The position numbers and the translations under genes are program-made. The notes beneath the pieces were generated by a model. It was not told the DNA's origin and did not search any database. It saw only the letters and a program-made list of their open reading frames with translations. Below are positions 27,535 to 36,505 of a stretch of DNA of 64,000 bases, piece by piece. The stretch comes from Nitrosopumilus sp. (GTDB lineage Archaea; Thermoproteota; Nitrososphaeria; Nitrososphaerales; Nitrosopumilaceae), in contig JAOTWS010000008.1 in assembly GCA_029862745.1 (NCBI GenBank), positions 1-64,000 on the forward strand. The letters run 5' to 3'. Each line of letters opens with the position of its first letter. The first letter of the stretch is position 1.

Positions 27535-28950
27535 ATGAAAAAATATCAAAAATCTGTATTTTTATTTAGACGGGATCTGAGAGTAGTTGACAATACTGGT
27601 TTGATTGAGGCTAGTAGGTCCTCTAACCAAACAATTCCCTGTTTTATCCTTGATCCAAAATTATTGAAAAAATCTAATCCAAAATTTAGCAAGTTCAGAC
27701 TTCAGTTTATTCGAGAATGCCTGGTGGATCTTGATAAACAATTACAAAACAACGAGTCATACTTGCATATTCTTTCAGGGAAACCAGAAAAAATTATTGA
27801 AAATCTAATTAATCTGATAAAAATTGATGCGATTTTTGTAAATACTGATTACACGCAATTTAGTAAAAAGAGAGACAGAGATATTAGAAAAGTTTGCAGC
27901 AAACACAAGGTTGATTTTATTTCAACAGACGACCTACTCTTGCATGATGTAGATGAGATCAAGACTCTAAAAGGAGAGCCATACAAGGTTTTCACATCAT
28001 ATTTCTCAACTTCAAGAGGATTATCAGTAAGAAAACCACAAAACCATGATTTTTCTAATCTTTCAAATCAAGAGATAAAATTAGAGATTTCAAGTGGCAA
28101 CCTAGAAAGTCATATGGAAAAAAATAATCACAAAGCCTCATTCAGAGGAGGAAGAGAATCATGCGTGTCATTGTTGAATAATCTAAAAAATCTAAAAAAT
28201 TACGACGTTGATCGAAATTATCCTGCAATAAACGGCACCTCGATGTTATCTGCTCATAATAGATTTGGAACCTGCTCCATACGGGAATTTTATCATAGAA
28301 TTTTACAGGATTTGGGGTCAACCCATACACTAATTGCACAACTTCATTGGAGGGATTTTTTCACGTATATAATGCATCATTATCCGCATAGTTTTTCAGA
28401 TGAATTTAACAAAAAATACCAAAAAATTCCATGGAGTAGAAACAAAAGGGCATTTAGAAAATGGTGTGAAGGCAAAACTGGTTTCCCAATCGTAGATGCT
28501 GGAATGAGGGAACTGAACGAAACCGGATTTATGCACAATAGAGTGAGAATGATTGTGGCATCCTTTCTCACAAAAGATCTGCATATTGACTGGAGATGGG
28601 GCGAGCAGTACTTTGCATCAAAACTGATTGATTACGATCCAAGTGTAAATATCGGGAATTGGCAATGGGCAGCATCCACTGGATGCGATGCCCAACCATG
28701 GTTTAGGATATTCAATCCATGGCTTCAGCAACAAAAATTTGATCCGGATTGCATCTACATAAAGAGAGAGATTCCAGAACTAGAAAATATCTCATCTAAA
28801 GTTATTCACAGATTAGATACAAAATATCCTGAAAATATGCTGAATTATCCCAAACCTATGATAGACCACAAGTCTGAATCATCACACACCAAAGAAATTT
28901 TCAAAGAAATATCAAAAATAGATGAAAAGATCAATGGGATTGGAGAATAG
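27535..28950 (+). CDS. phr: DNA photolyase / cryptochrome, class I type
   Basis: 471 residues from ATG, the usual length. The N-terminal Rossmann domain (VFLFRRDLRVVDNTGL) binds an antenna chromophore. The C-terminal domain holds FAD-binding residues: WRDFFTYIMHHYP, GKTGFPIVDAGMREL, MHNRVRMIVASFLTKDL, and NIGNWQWAASTGCDAQPWFR. This is the pattern of CPD photolyases, which use light to repair UV dimers. An Asn-rich and His-rich signature typical of (6-4) enzymes is not seen. Together with uvrBAC at 56-63 kb it gives the cell two routes of UV repair, suiting a surface-water or light-exposed life. It stands alone. Confidence 0.92.
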   Translation: MKKYQKSVFLFRRDLRVVDNTGLIEASRSSNQTIPCFILDPKLLKKSNPKFSKFRLQFIRECLVDLDKQLQNNESYLHILSGKPEKIIENLINLIKIDAIFVNTDYTQFSKKRDRDIRKVCSKHKVDFISTDDLLLHDVDEIKTLKGEPYKVFTSYFSTSRGLSVRKPQNHDFSNLSNQEIKLEISSGNLESHMEKNNHKASFRGGRESCVSLLNNLKNLKNYDVDRNYPAINGTSMLSAHNRFGTCSIREFYHRILQDLGSTHTLIAQLHWRDFFTYIMHHYPHSFSDEFNKKYQKIPWSRNKRAFRKWCEGKTGFPIVDAGMRELNETGFMHNRVRMIVASFLTKDLHIDWRWGEQYFASKLIDYDPSVNIGNWQWAASTGCDAQPWFRIFNPWLQQQKFDPDCIYIKREIPELENISSKVIHRLDTKYPENMLNYPKPMIDHKSESSHTKEIFKEISKIDEKINGIGE

Positions 28951-28972
28951 CGTTGTAAATTTTTTAATTATT

Positions 28973-29206
28973 TTACTCTGAACTACTAAAGTATACCTCT
29001 AACGTATCAAACTTTTCTTGGTGATCCGCAACATAATGCAGCACATCTTAAGAACCAATCTCAATCCATTCTGAGATACCTTTGAAATAAACAGTATCCT
29101 TAACGCATACGTCACTGGGACCGGATAGCCTCATGAGTTTAATTTAATCCTCAAAATCAGGAGCATTTCTAGATACAAGTTGCTTTCCTACTCCGGTTGG
29201 AGCCAA
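28973..29206 (-). pseudogene. Gene fossil with two TAA stops
   Basis: A frame of 78 codons, TTG at 29206 to TAA at 28973, carries two internal TAA. Pieces read as normal protein: GKQLVSRNAPDFED, SGPSDVCVKDTVYFKGISEW and DVLHYVADHQEKFDTLEVYF. An untouched frame with only point stops points to recent inactivation. Family not recognised. Confidence 0.6.
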
Positions 29207-29556
29207 ACATTCTACAGTTCAATAAAATATTGTTCCTTTTTCAAGTATCAAAAATTCATTTTAATCATGAATTAATATTTAAGATCACATTAGTTTGAAT
29301 TAATCTTTAATTTACACTAGAGAATTATTTGAAATTATTTTTCGTGAATAATTACATATTGAAAATATTTCCACGTAAGTCTTATTCTGAATACCATAAC
29401 TAATCCCCCACGCACGCTATATTCCTAATCAAATTTGAATCAAGTTATTTTTAGATCTTAAATGTTACAGCAATCATCATATTCTTACTGCTAGATTAAG
29501 AGTATTTTATTTTATCATAGTAAATGATTAAAATGTTTAATGTCTAACAAAACAAG
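29207..29556. other. AT-rich spacer of about 350 bp
   Basis: Upstream region of the methyltransferase gene. Several TATA-like stretches are present, none clearly preferred. No gene or repeat. Confidence 0.4.
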
Positions 29557-30594
29557 ATGACTACTTTTGATGAACAAATGTTAGACATTATGAATAAATC
29601 TGCATTAGCATTAATGCTTTCAATTGGCCATAGAACAAAATTGTTTGATGTGATGGCAGAGATTCCCCCCTCTACCAGTAATGACATTGCATTAAGAGCA
29701 AGGCTTAATGAAAGATACGTGAGAGAATGGCTAGGGGCTTTAGTTACTTCCAAGATTGTTGATTATGACCCTCAATTAGCACTATATTCCCTGCCTAAAG
29801 AAAAAGCAGATTTTTTAACTCGAAATGGTTCATTTAATTTTGCAACATCGATGCAATTCATTCCAGTTATGGCAAGAGTTGAGGATGAAATTATCCATTG
29901 TTTTGAAAATGGTGGTGGGGTTCCATACGAATCATATCACCGATTTCATGATGTGATGGCAGAAGAAAGTAATCAGACTGTTATTGCTGAATTAATCGAT
30001 GGTATTTTACCAATTGTTTCGGGAGTCACAAATAAGCTTTCTCAAGGCATTCAAGTACTAGATGTCGGATGTGGTAGTGGACGAGCAATTAATCTCATGG
30101 CAAAGAATTTTCCTAGTTCTCATTTTCACGGGTATGACTTTTCAGCTGAAGGAATAGCAAATGCAAGAGACGAGATGACAAAACTTGGATTAAAAAATGT
30201 AACATTTGAACAGCAAGATGTAACACATTTTGATCATGCAGATTACTTTGATTTTATCACTGCATTTGATGCAATTCATGATCAAGCTCATCCAGATAAA
30301 GTTCTTGAGAATATTTGTCGTTCTCTAAAACCAGACGGAGTATTTTTAATGCAAGATATTGCAGGTTCTTCAAAACTTGAAAATAACATGCAGCATACAT
30401 TAGCTCCATTTCTTTACACCATCTCCTGTTTACACTGTATGACTGTCTCATTAGCACTTAACGGTAAAGGACTAGGAGCCATGTGGGGGAGAGAAAAGGC
30501 TACAGAGATGCTTCATGATGCAGGGTTCTCAAAAGTTGAAGTCAAACAACTTCCTCATGATCCAATCAATTATTTCTATATTGCAAAAATATAG
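29557..30594 (+). CDS. SAM-dependent methyltransferase with N-terminal winged helix
   Basis: 345 residues from ATG. Residues about 10-90 form a winged helix (HRTKLFDVMAEIPP and NERYVREWLGAL), as in methyltransferases of the O-methyltransferase and demethylmenaquinone type that dimerise through this part. Motif I (VLDVGCGSGRA) lies around 165-175, followed by FHGYDFSAEG, the acidic strand FDFITAFDAIHD and the post-motif LKPDGVFLMQDI. The His-rich segment HDQAHPDKVL is typical of small-molecule methyltransferases. Substrate unknown. Confidence 0.85.
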   Translation: MTTFDEQMLDIMNKSALALMLSIGHRTKLFDVMAEIPPSTSNDIALRARLNERYVREWLGALVTSKIVDYDPQLALYSLPKEKADFLTRNGSFNFATSMQFIPVMARVEDEIIHCFENGGGVPYESYHRFHDVMAEESNQTVIAELIDGILPIVSGVTNKLSQGIQVLDVGCGSGRAINLMAKNFPSSHFHGYDFSAEGIANARDEMTKLGLKNVTFEQQDVTHFDHADYFDFITAFDAIHDQAHPDKVLENICRSLKPDGVFLMQDIAGSSKLENNMQHTLAPFLYTISCLHCMTVSLALNGKGLGAMWGREKATEMLHDAGFSKVEVKQLPHDPINYFYIAKI

Positions 30595-30779
30595 ATTTCT
30601 TCATTTCTTAATCAATGGTAAACATTGATTGAAAGACTAAATTATTGTTTGTTTTATTTTGAATTTAATTTCTTCAAATGTATTGTTGAAAAAATATTTT
30701 GTCGTTAGTAATCAACATTCCATAGTAGAATATTTTTCCAGTGTTTGATTTTCTAGTAATTAAATCAAAAATTTGATTT

Positions 30780-30968
30780 TCATGCTTCTTGCCAAAAATA
30801 ATCAAAACTACTGTACATTGACATTCTTCCACATTTTGGACATTTCCACATATTTTCAAAAAGTTCTGATTTTTCTTTGGCCTTGATGAATTCCATTGTG
30901 GTCAAAACGGATTGTATTGGTGATTCGTGAATTGCATTACAAATCTTACATTTTACTACCGCAGTCAT
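30780..30968 (-). CDS. Small zinc-ribbon protein, 62 aa
   Basis: The ATG at 30968 (MTAVVKCKICNAI) is preferred to the ORF start at 30992. Two Cys-x2-Cys knuckles (CKIC near residue 7 and CPKC near residue 43) flank a helix, a treble-clef or ribbon arrangement. The end MYSSFDYFW is aromatic. A regulator or RNA/protein-binding role is possible. No partner gene nearby. Confidence 0.65.
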   Translation of the reverse strand: MTAVVKCKICNAIHESPIQSVLTTMEFIKAKEKSELFENMWKCPKCGRMSMYSSFDYFWQEA

Positions 30969-31142
30969 CAACTGATCGTACTGAATGTGCACAAAATGAC
31001 AAAAATCAAAATAATTTCACCATCAGGCTAGAAACAACAGCAAGAATATCATTTTATTTACTCATCAAACTGTGTTGCTGAATGTTCAGTACACCTTCAA
31101 AACATAGCACAAACCTAGGCGTAAAAAGAGAGGATACCATTT

Positions 31143-32159
31143 TTAGAGATTGTCAGTAATCTGTCTTGTAAACTCCAAAGTGGTCTTGTTGCCTCCAATA
31201 TCCTTAGTCTTTACACCATTCTTTACCAAATCAAAGATGATAGATTCCAGTCGTTTGCCTACCTCAATACATTTGGAATCATTATGCCTATTACCAAGCC
31301 AGTCAAACATCATCTTAATTGACAGTAAAAAAGACGAGGGGTTTGCAATATTTTGTCCTGCGATATCAAATGCAGCACCATGAACTGGCTCAAAAAGTGC
31401 AAAGTTATCTCCAATGTTGGCAGCTGGGGCCATTCCCAATCCCCCAACCACTTGGGACGATTCATCAGACAAGATATCACCAAACAAGTTTGTTGTGACA
31501 ATAACATCAAACTGTTCGGGTTGACGAATCAGATTCATTGCACATGCATCAACATACATCTGCTCAAATGTAACATCAGGATAACCCTTGGATACATCAA
31601 TACATGTCTTTGCAAACAAGCCATCAGTTACGCGCATGACATTTGACTTGTGAACACATGTTACCTTTCTCATAGAGTCACGCTGCATGGCAGTCTCAAA
31701 TGCATACTTTGCAATTCGCTTTGATGCAGTCTCTGAGATTATTCTCAATGCGACTGCTGCATTACCCAGACTGAATTCCTTTCCAGTGTAAAGATCCTCA
31801 GTATTCTCTCTAACTATCACCATGTCAATATCATCACGCAATGCAGGCATGTGTGGGTATGACTTTGCAGGTCTGATGTTAGCATACAAGTCAAGGGTTC
31901 GTCTTAATACCACAATTACATCAGCTGCACTCTCACCAACTGGTGCCTTAAGACACGCATCAGAGTTTTTTATTGTAGAAACAACATCATCAGGCAATGC
32001 CTTGCCTGTCTCAGATAAAGCCTTGTCACCGGCAGATAATTTTGTAACGTCAAATTTCAAATCAAGTTTGTCATGAATAGTGTTTAGTACAGATACTGCA
32101 GATTCAGAGAGTTCAGGACCAATTCCATCCCCAGTAATTAACGAGATTTTGTACACCAT
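31143..32159 (-). CDS. leuB: 3-isopropylmalate dehydrogenase-type enzyme
   Basis: 338 residues from ATG, usual length. ISLITGDGIGPEL is the family start; VRENTEDLYTG and NLFGDILSDESSQVVGGLGM hold metal and substrate contacts; the GAAFDIAGQNIANPSS motif contacts NAD. It oxidises and decarboxylates 3-isopropylmalate to 2-oxoisocaproate for leucine synthesis. The family also contains isocitrate and homoisocitrate dehydrogenases, but the position 15 bp after leuA at the end of the ilvB-ilvN-leuA operon decides in favour of LeuB. No leuC or leuD lies in the window. Confidence 0.9.
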   Translation of the reverse strand: MVYKISLITGDGIGPELSESAVSVLNTIHDKLDLKFDVTKLSAGDKALSETGKALPDDVVSTIKNSDACLKAPVGESAADVIVVLRRTLDLYANIRPAKSYPHMPALRDDIDMVIVRENTEDLYTGKEFSLGNAAVALRIISETASKRIAKYAFETAMQRDSMRKVTCVHKSNVMRVTDGLFAKTCIDVSKGYPDVTFEQMYVDACAMNLIRQPEQFDVIVTTNLFGDILSDESSQVVGGLGMAPAANIGDNFALFEPVHGAAFDIAGQNIANPSSFLLSIKMMFDWLGNRHNDSKCIEVGKRLESIIFDLVKNGVKTKDIGGNKTTLEFTRQITDNL

Positions 32160-32174
32160 ACCATCACAAAAGAA

Positions 32175-33689
32175 TTAGCTATACTGCTTTTCATGAAGTA
32201 TGTTTTTGAGCATCATTCTATTAATTCCATCAATCACTGCTTGAACACTTGTGGTTACAATGTCCTCGCCGACTGATTTTGATGAGACCTTGTTTCTATT
32301 TGCGTCCTCTATAGTAACGGTTACTTCACACAATGCAGTAGAGCCTCCAGAGATTGAGGCCAAGCCATAGTCTTTGATTGTCAATTCAGCAATCTTCCCA
32401 GTAATCTTTTGGATTGCATTGAGTGCTGCATCTACTGGACCAACACCATAGTTGGTTCCGATATAGTCTTTCCCATCAATGTTTAGCTTTACAAATGCAT
32501 AAGGCATTGTTCCAATTCCAGTTGATACTGAAAAGCCAGTTAGGTGAACAATTCTCTTGATTCCTTTTTCTCCCAAGACATCACTTGCAATGGATAACAA
32601 CTCAACATCGGTTATCTGCTTCCCCTGATCACCTAGTACTTTGATCTTCTCAAGAATCTGTTTTGATTGGTCCTCAGTGGTTTTTATTCCAAATTCTTCA
32701 AGCATTGCATTCATTCCATGAATTCCTGCATGTTTTCCAACATGTAGTTGTCTCTTTCTTCCAACTAGTTCAGGGCTGATTGGCTCATAGGTAAGAGGGT
32801 TACTCAATACACCGTGTGTATGAATGCCAGACTCATGACCAAACGCATTATTTCCTACAATTGCCTTATTTGGCTGAACCTTAATTCCAACAGTCTTCGA
32901 GATAAAACGGGATGCGTCATAGATTAATTCAGACTTGATGTTAGTTTCATATTTTTGCTCATGTGGTAAACACTGTAATGCCATTGCAAGTTCCTCAAGG
33001 GATGCATTACCCGCACGTTCTCCAATTCCATTTACCGTAACATGTGCACATGTTGCACCAGCATGAATGCCAGACAATGAGTTTGCAACTGCCAATCCAA
33101 AGTCGTTATGACAGTGAACGCTTACTGGGAGTTTTGTTGCAATTACTGTATCTCGAGTAATTTCTGCCATGTATTCAGGAGTTGCATATCCTACAGTATC
33201 AGGAATGTTGACTCTATCAGCTCCTGCTTTTGCAACCTCACCAAATACCTTTTTCAAAAATTCCCGGTCAGTTCGAGTAGCGTCCTCAGCTGAAAACTCT
33301 ACTTGTAATCCTCGTGACTTGCAATATTCTACTGCATCAACTGCCTTTGCAAGTGCTTGGTCTCGAGTCATTTTGAGTTTGTATTCCAAATGAATGTCAG
33401 AAGTTGCAATAAATGTGTGAATGTAATTTAGCCCTGCATTAACTGCAGCATCAATATCTTTTTTGTTTGTTCTTGCCAATCCTGCAATCTCACAAGACAG
33501 TCCTTCATCAGATATCATCTTGACTGCTTTTGATTCCCCTTCAGATATCACTGGAAATCCAGCCTCTATTGCATCAACACCTAATTCGTCAAGTCTTTTT
33601 GCAATTGCAAGTTTTTGATCAGGTGACAACGATACACCAATGGTTTGCTCTCCGTCTCTTAGGGTGGTATCAAATATTCTGATCTTCAT
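32175..33689 (-). CDS. leuA: 2-isopropylmalate synthase
   Basis: 504 residues from ATG. The TIM barrel starts RIFDTTLRDGEQTIGVSLSP, with the metal motif VHCHNDFGLAVANSL and GIGERAGNASLEE. A C-terminal regulatory domain (about 380-500) contains GGSTALCEVTVTIED, the part that binds leucine in typical LeuA. It condenses acetyl-CoA and 2-oxoisovalerate, the first step to leucine. Citramalate and homocitrate synthases are close relatives, but operon context supports LeuA. The start overlaps ilvN's stop by 4 bp. Confidence 0.92.
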   Translation of the reverse strand: MKIRIFDTTLRDGEQTIGVSLSPDQKLAIAKRLDELGVDAIEAGFPVISEGESKAVKMISDEGLSCEIAGLARTNKKDIDAAVNAGLNYIHTFIATSDIHLEYKLKMTRDQALAKAVDAVEYCKSRGLQVEFSAEDATRTDREFLKKVFGEVAKAGADRVNIPDTVGYATPEYMAEITRDTVIATKLPVSVHCHNDFGLAVANSLSGIHAGATCAHVTVNGIGERAGNASLEELAMALQCLPHEQKYETNIKSELIYDASRFISKTVGIKVQPNKAIVGNNAFGHESGIHTHGVLSNPLTYEPISPELVGRKRQLHVGKHAGIHGMNAMLEEFGIKTTEDQSKQILEKIKVLGDQGKQITDVELLSIASDVLGEKGIKRIVHLTGFSVSTGIGTMPYAFVKLNIDGKDYIGTNYGVGPVDAALNAIQKITGKIAELTIKDYGLASISGGSTALCEVTVTIEDANRNKVSSKSVGEDIVTTSVQAVIDGINRMMLKNILHEKQYS

Positions 33690-34168
33690 TCTTCGCTCCT
33701 TTGCAAAGCTGCAACACCAGTTCGTGCAACATCAATGATTCCAAATGGTTTTGCCAATTCCTCAAATGTTGCAATTTGGTCAGGAGTTGCAGTCAATTCA
33801 ACCATGATTGAATCCTTTTTTGCATCATGAACTTTGGCACCATATGCGTTTGCCATTTTATTAATTTCCATACTATCATTAGCATTACGTAGTTTTATCT
33901 TAAAAAGGCTAAGTTCTCGATATACGGTTTTATGCTTATCCAAGTGTTCAACTTTAACAGTATCAATCATTTTATCAAGCTGTTTTACAATCTGTTCGAT
34001 CTGTTTTTCATCACCAATGGTGGTGATGGTCATTTTAGAGTATTCAGGATTATCAGTTACTCCTACTGAGATGCTGTCAATATTGAAGTTCCTAGACCTA
34101 AAAAGATGAGTTACCTTAAACAAGATTCCAGGTTTATTTTCAACAAGAATAGAAAGAATTGCCCACAT
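33686..34168 (-). CDS. ilvN: Acetolactate synthase regulatory subunit
   Basis: 160 residues. The first ACT domain (about 1-75) opens WAILSILVENKPGILFKVTH and SRNFNIDSISVGVTDNPEYS; the second half carries SLFKIKLRNAN and the C-terminal GVAALQRSEE. Valine feedback usually works through this subunit. The start codon is GTG or ATG right at the operon boundary (ATG at 34168), 9 bp after ilvB; its end overlaps leuA, so it is translated with both. Confidence 0.93.
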   Translation of the reverse strand: MWAILSILVENKPGILFKVTHLFRSRNFNIDSISVGVTDNPEYSKMTITTIGDEKQIEQIVKQLDKMIDTVKVEHLDKHKTVYRELSLFKIKLRNANDSMEINKMANAYGAKVHDAKKDSIMVELTATPDQIATFEELAKPFGIIDVARTGVAALQRSEE

Positions 34169-34177
34169 TGTTAATCA

Positions 34178-35890
34178 CTAAGATGGTAAGATCATATCCG
34201 AAAGAGAAGTTCCTGGTGCAACAAATGGCAATACATCTTCTTCAGGATCAATTGGAATGTCAATAACAGTTGCAACATTACTGCTCAATGCATTTTTGAT
34301 TGCCTTGTCAAGCTCATCCATTGACTGTGCACGAATTCCTTGAGCACCATATGATTCAGCAAGTTTAACATAATCAGGGCAATGACCTTGATCAACTCCG
34401 ATCATACGTCTATCATAGAAAGTTCGTTGCCATTGAGCAACCATACCCAATGAAGAGTTATTTAAAATAAGTACAATTACTGGAATATCTTCTAAAACTG
34501 CAGTCGCAAGCGAGTTTTCAGTCATACTAAAACTACCATCACCTGCAATATCAACAACAGGAACATCAGGTTTTGCAACTTTGGCACCAATAGATGCAGG
34601 AAATCCCCAACCCATCGTACCAAGACCAGTAGAGCTAAAGAAAGTTCCAGGTTGAATTACATCATAAAACAAAGATGCCCACATTTGGTGTTGTCCTACT
34701 TCAGTAGTTACAATAGATTCTTTTGGTAATAGCTCTCGAAGTTTTCTCAAAATTTTTGCAGCACCAAGCTCACCTGGATGGAGTTTCAAATTTTCGCTCC
34801 AGTATGCTTTGGTCTCTTTAACATGTTTAATCCATGTACTTTCTTCAGATTTTTTCATTGACTTTTGTAAAAGTAATTTTACCATAATTCTAAGGGATGC
34901 ACGAACATCACCTACTACTGCAATTTGTGCGGTTTGATTTTTGCCAATCTCTGCAGGATCAACATCCATATGAATAATTTTTAATCTCTTTTCAAAAGCC
35001 TCAAATGTTCCAACCGATCTGTCAGAAAACCTAGTTCCAATTGCCAATACACAATCAGCTTCGGACATCATTTTATTTGCCTCTGCATGTCCATGCATCC
35101 CAATTGGACCTAATGACAAAGGATGGTTCTCAGGAAATGCACCCTTGCCTTTGAAAGTAGTAACTACTGGAAGCATCAAAGTTTCAGCTATTGCTTGGAG
35201 TTCAGCAAATGCAGATGAGATAATGGTACCACCACCAGCTAAAATAATTGGTTTTTCAGAATTAACAAGCATATCAATTGCTTTTTCAACACTAGCAATA
35301 TCAGGATCAGCCCATGGATGATAACCACGAATTTGAAACTCATCTGGAAAAATCATTTCAGATTCATTTTGTTGAACATCTTTTGGAATGTCAATTAGTA
35401 CAGGTCCGGGTCTACCAGTTTCTGCAATAAAGAATCCTTTTCTTACAACTTCAGGAATTTCAGCAGCTGTTCTTGGTTGGAATGCATACTTTACAACAGG
35501 ATTAGCCATTCCAATAATATCACTTTCCTGAAATGCATCTCGTCCGATCATTGCCACGGGTACTTGGCCAGTCACTGCAATCATTGGAGAAGAATCAGCT
35601 TGAGCTGTTGCAATCCCTGTTAAAATGTTAGTTGCACCAGGTCCTGACGTTGCAAAACAGACACCAGGTTTTCTACTGACCCTACCAAAACCATCTGCCA
35701 TATGAGCAGCTGATTGCTCGTGTCTTACCAAAATATGTCTAATATTACATCTAGCAAATTCATCATACATTGGAAGATTTGCACCTCCAGGTAATCCAAA
35801 TACTTCTTTGACGCCTTCTTTTTCCATTGCGACCATCAAGGCCTTTGCGCCTGTCATTTTTTCCATTTTATTCATTAAATCAATCTCCAT
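34178..35890 (-). CDS. ilvB: Acetolactate synthase catalytic subunit
   Basis: 570 residues, usual length. ThDP-enzyme signature: the catalytic Glu in ILVRHEQSAAHMADG, FAD-region FQESDIIGMANPVVKYA, and the ThDP/Mg motif GDGSFSMTENSLATA with N in ILNNSSLGMVAQWQ. It makes 2-acetolactate or acetohydroxybutyrate, the first shared step to valine, leucine and isoleucine. First gene of the ilvB-ilvN-leuA-leuB operon, all minus strand. An ATG a few codons inside (MNKMEKMTGAKAL) is an alternative start. Confidence 0.94.
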   Translation of the reverse strand: MEIDLMNKMEKMTGAKALMVAMEKEGVKEVFGLPGGANLPMYDEFARCNIRHILVRHEQSAAHMADGFGRVSRKPGVCFATSGPGATNILTGIATAQADSSPMIAVTGQVPVAMIGRDAFQESDIIGMANPVVKYAFQPRTAAEIPEVVRKGFFIAETGRPGPVLIDIPKDVQQNESEMIFPDEFQIRGYHPWADPDIASVEKAIDMLVNSEKPIILAGGGTIISSAFAELQAIAETLMLPVVTTFKGKGAFPENHPLSLGPIGMHGHAEANKMMSEADCVLAIGTRFSDRSVGTFEAFEKRLKIIHMDVDPAEIGKNQTAQIAVVGDVRASLRIMVKLLLQKSMKKSEESTWIKHVKETKAYWSENLKLHPGELGAAKILRKLRELLPKESIVTTEVGQHQMWASLFYDVIQPGTFFSSTGLGTMGWGFPASIGAKVAKPDVPVVDIAGDGSFSMTENSLATAVLEDIPVIVLILNNSSLGMVAQWQRTFYDRRMIGVDQGHCPDYVKLAESYGAQGIRAQSMDELDKAIKNALSSNVATVIDIPIDPEEDVLPFVAPGTSLSDMILPS

Positions 35891-36088
35891 AATTTTAAGT
35901 TAGTAAATTTGAGCACCTATTACAGTGAAGCTAGATGAGGTAAGTAATTGCGAAGAAATCCAGTTAATTTGATACTCATTGAAATCAACAAAAACCATCA
36001 ATTTACAACTAATAAAGATTATCTAAAATAATCATAATTTTATTTACAAGTATACAGAAGATTTAAACCAAGAATTTTTATATTTTGA

Positions 36089-36499
36089 ATGATTGGTTTG
36101 ACAGATAATGAAAAAATCATAAGAATTATTGAATCGTTATTTGAAGCAGGAGTAACAAAGAATCTAGAGGTTCTAAAAGACATTCATCTAAACGACCCTA
36201 GGTTTTCAAGCTTTAGTGATTTACCACCTTATGATCTGAAAGATTATCAAAATACAATTGAATTAGAAGAGTTAAGATTTGTAAGCATATCAGACTATAC
36301 TTATGAAATCAAAAATCCAAAATTTAGTATATTTGGAGATGTAGCAGTAGTAGCTTTTGAATTAATTCAGAAAGGAATGTTAGTAGATAACAAAGCATTC
36401 ACTGGTGAGCACATGATAGTTAATGGTCGAGCAACATTTGTACTAGCCAAGCAACCAACATGGAAAATTGTACATATTCATTTATCAAAAATTAATTGA
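36089..36499 (+). CDS. NTF2/SnoaL-like protein
   Basis: 136 residues from ATG (an ATT codon precedes). An N-terminal helix pair (EKIIRIIESLFEAGV) is followed by a cone-like beta sheet: FSIFGDVAVVAFELIQKG, GRATFVLAKQPTWKIVHIHLS, which is the last-strand pattern of DUF4440/SnoaL-like folds. Such proteins often catalyse small isomerisations or bind hydrophobic ligands. No catalytic residue is obvious. It ends 7 bp before the convergent aldolase gene. Confidence 0.65.
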   Translation: MIGLTDNEKIIRIIESLFEAGVTKNLEVLKDIHLNDPRFSSFSDLPPYDLKDYQNTIELEELRFVSISDYTYEIKNPKFSIFGDVAVVAFELIQKGMLVDNKAFTGEHMIVNGRATFVLAKQPTWKIVHIHLSKIN

Positions 36500-36505
36500 T
36501 ATATT

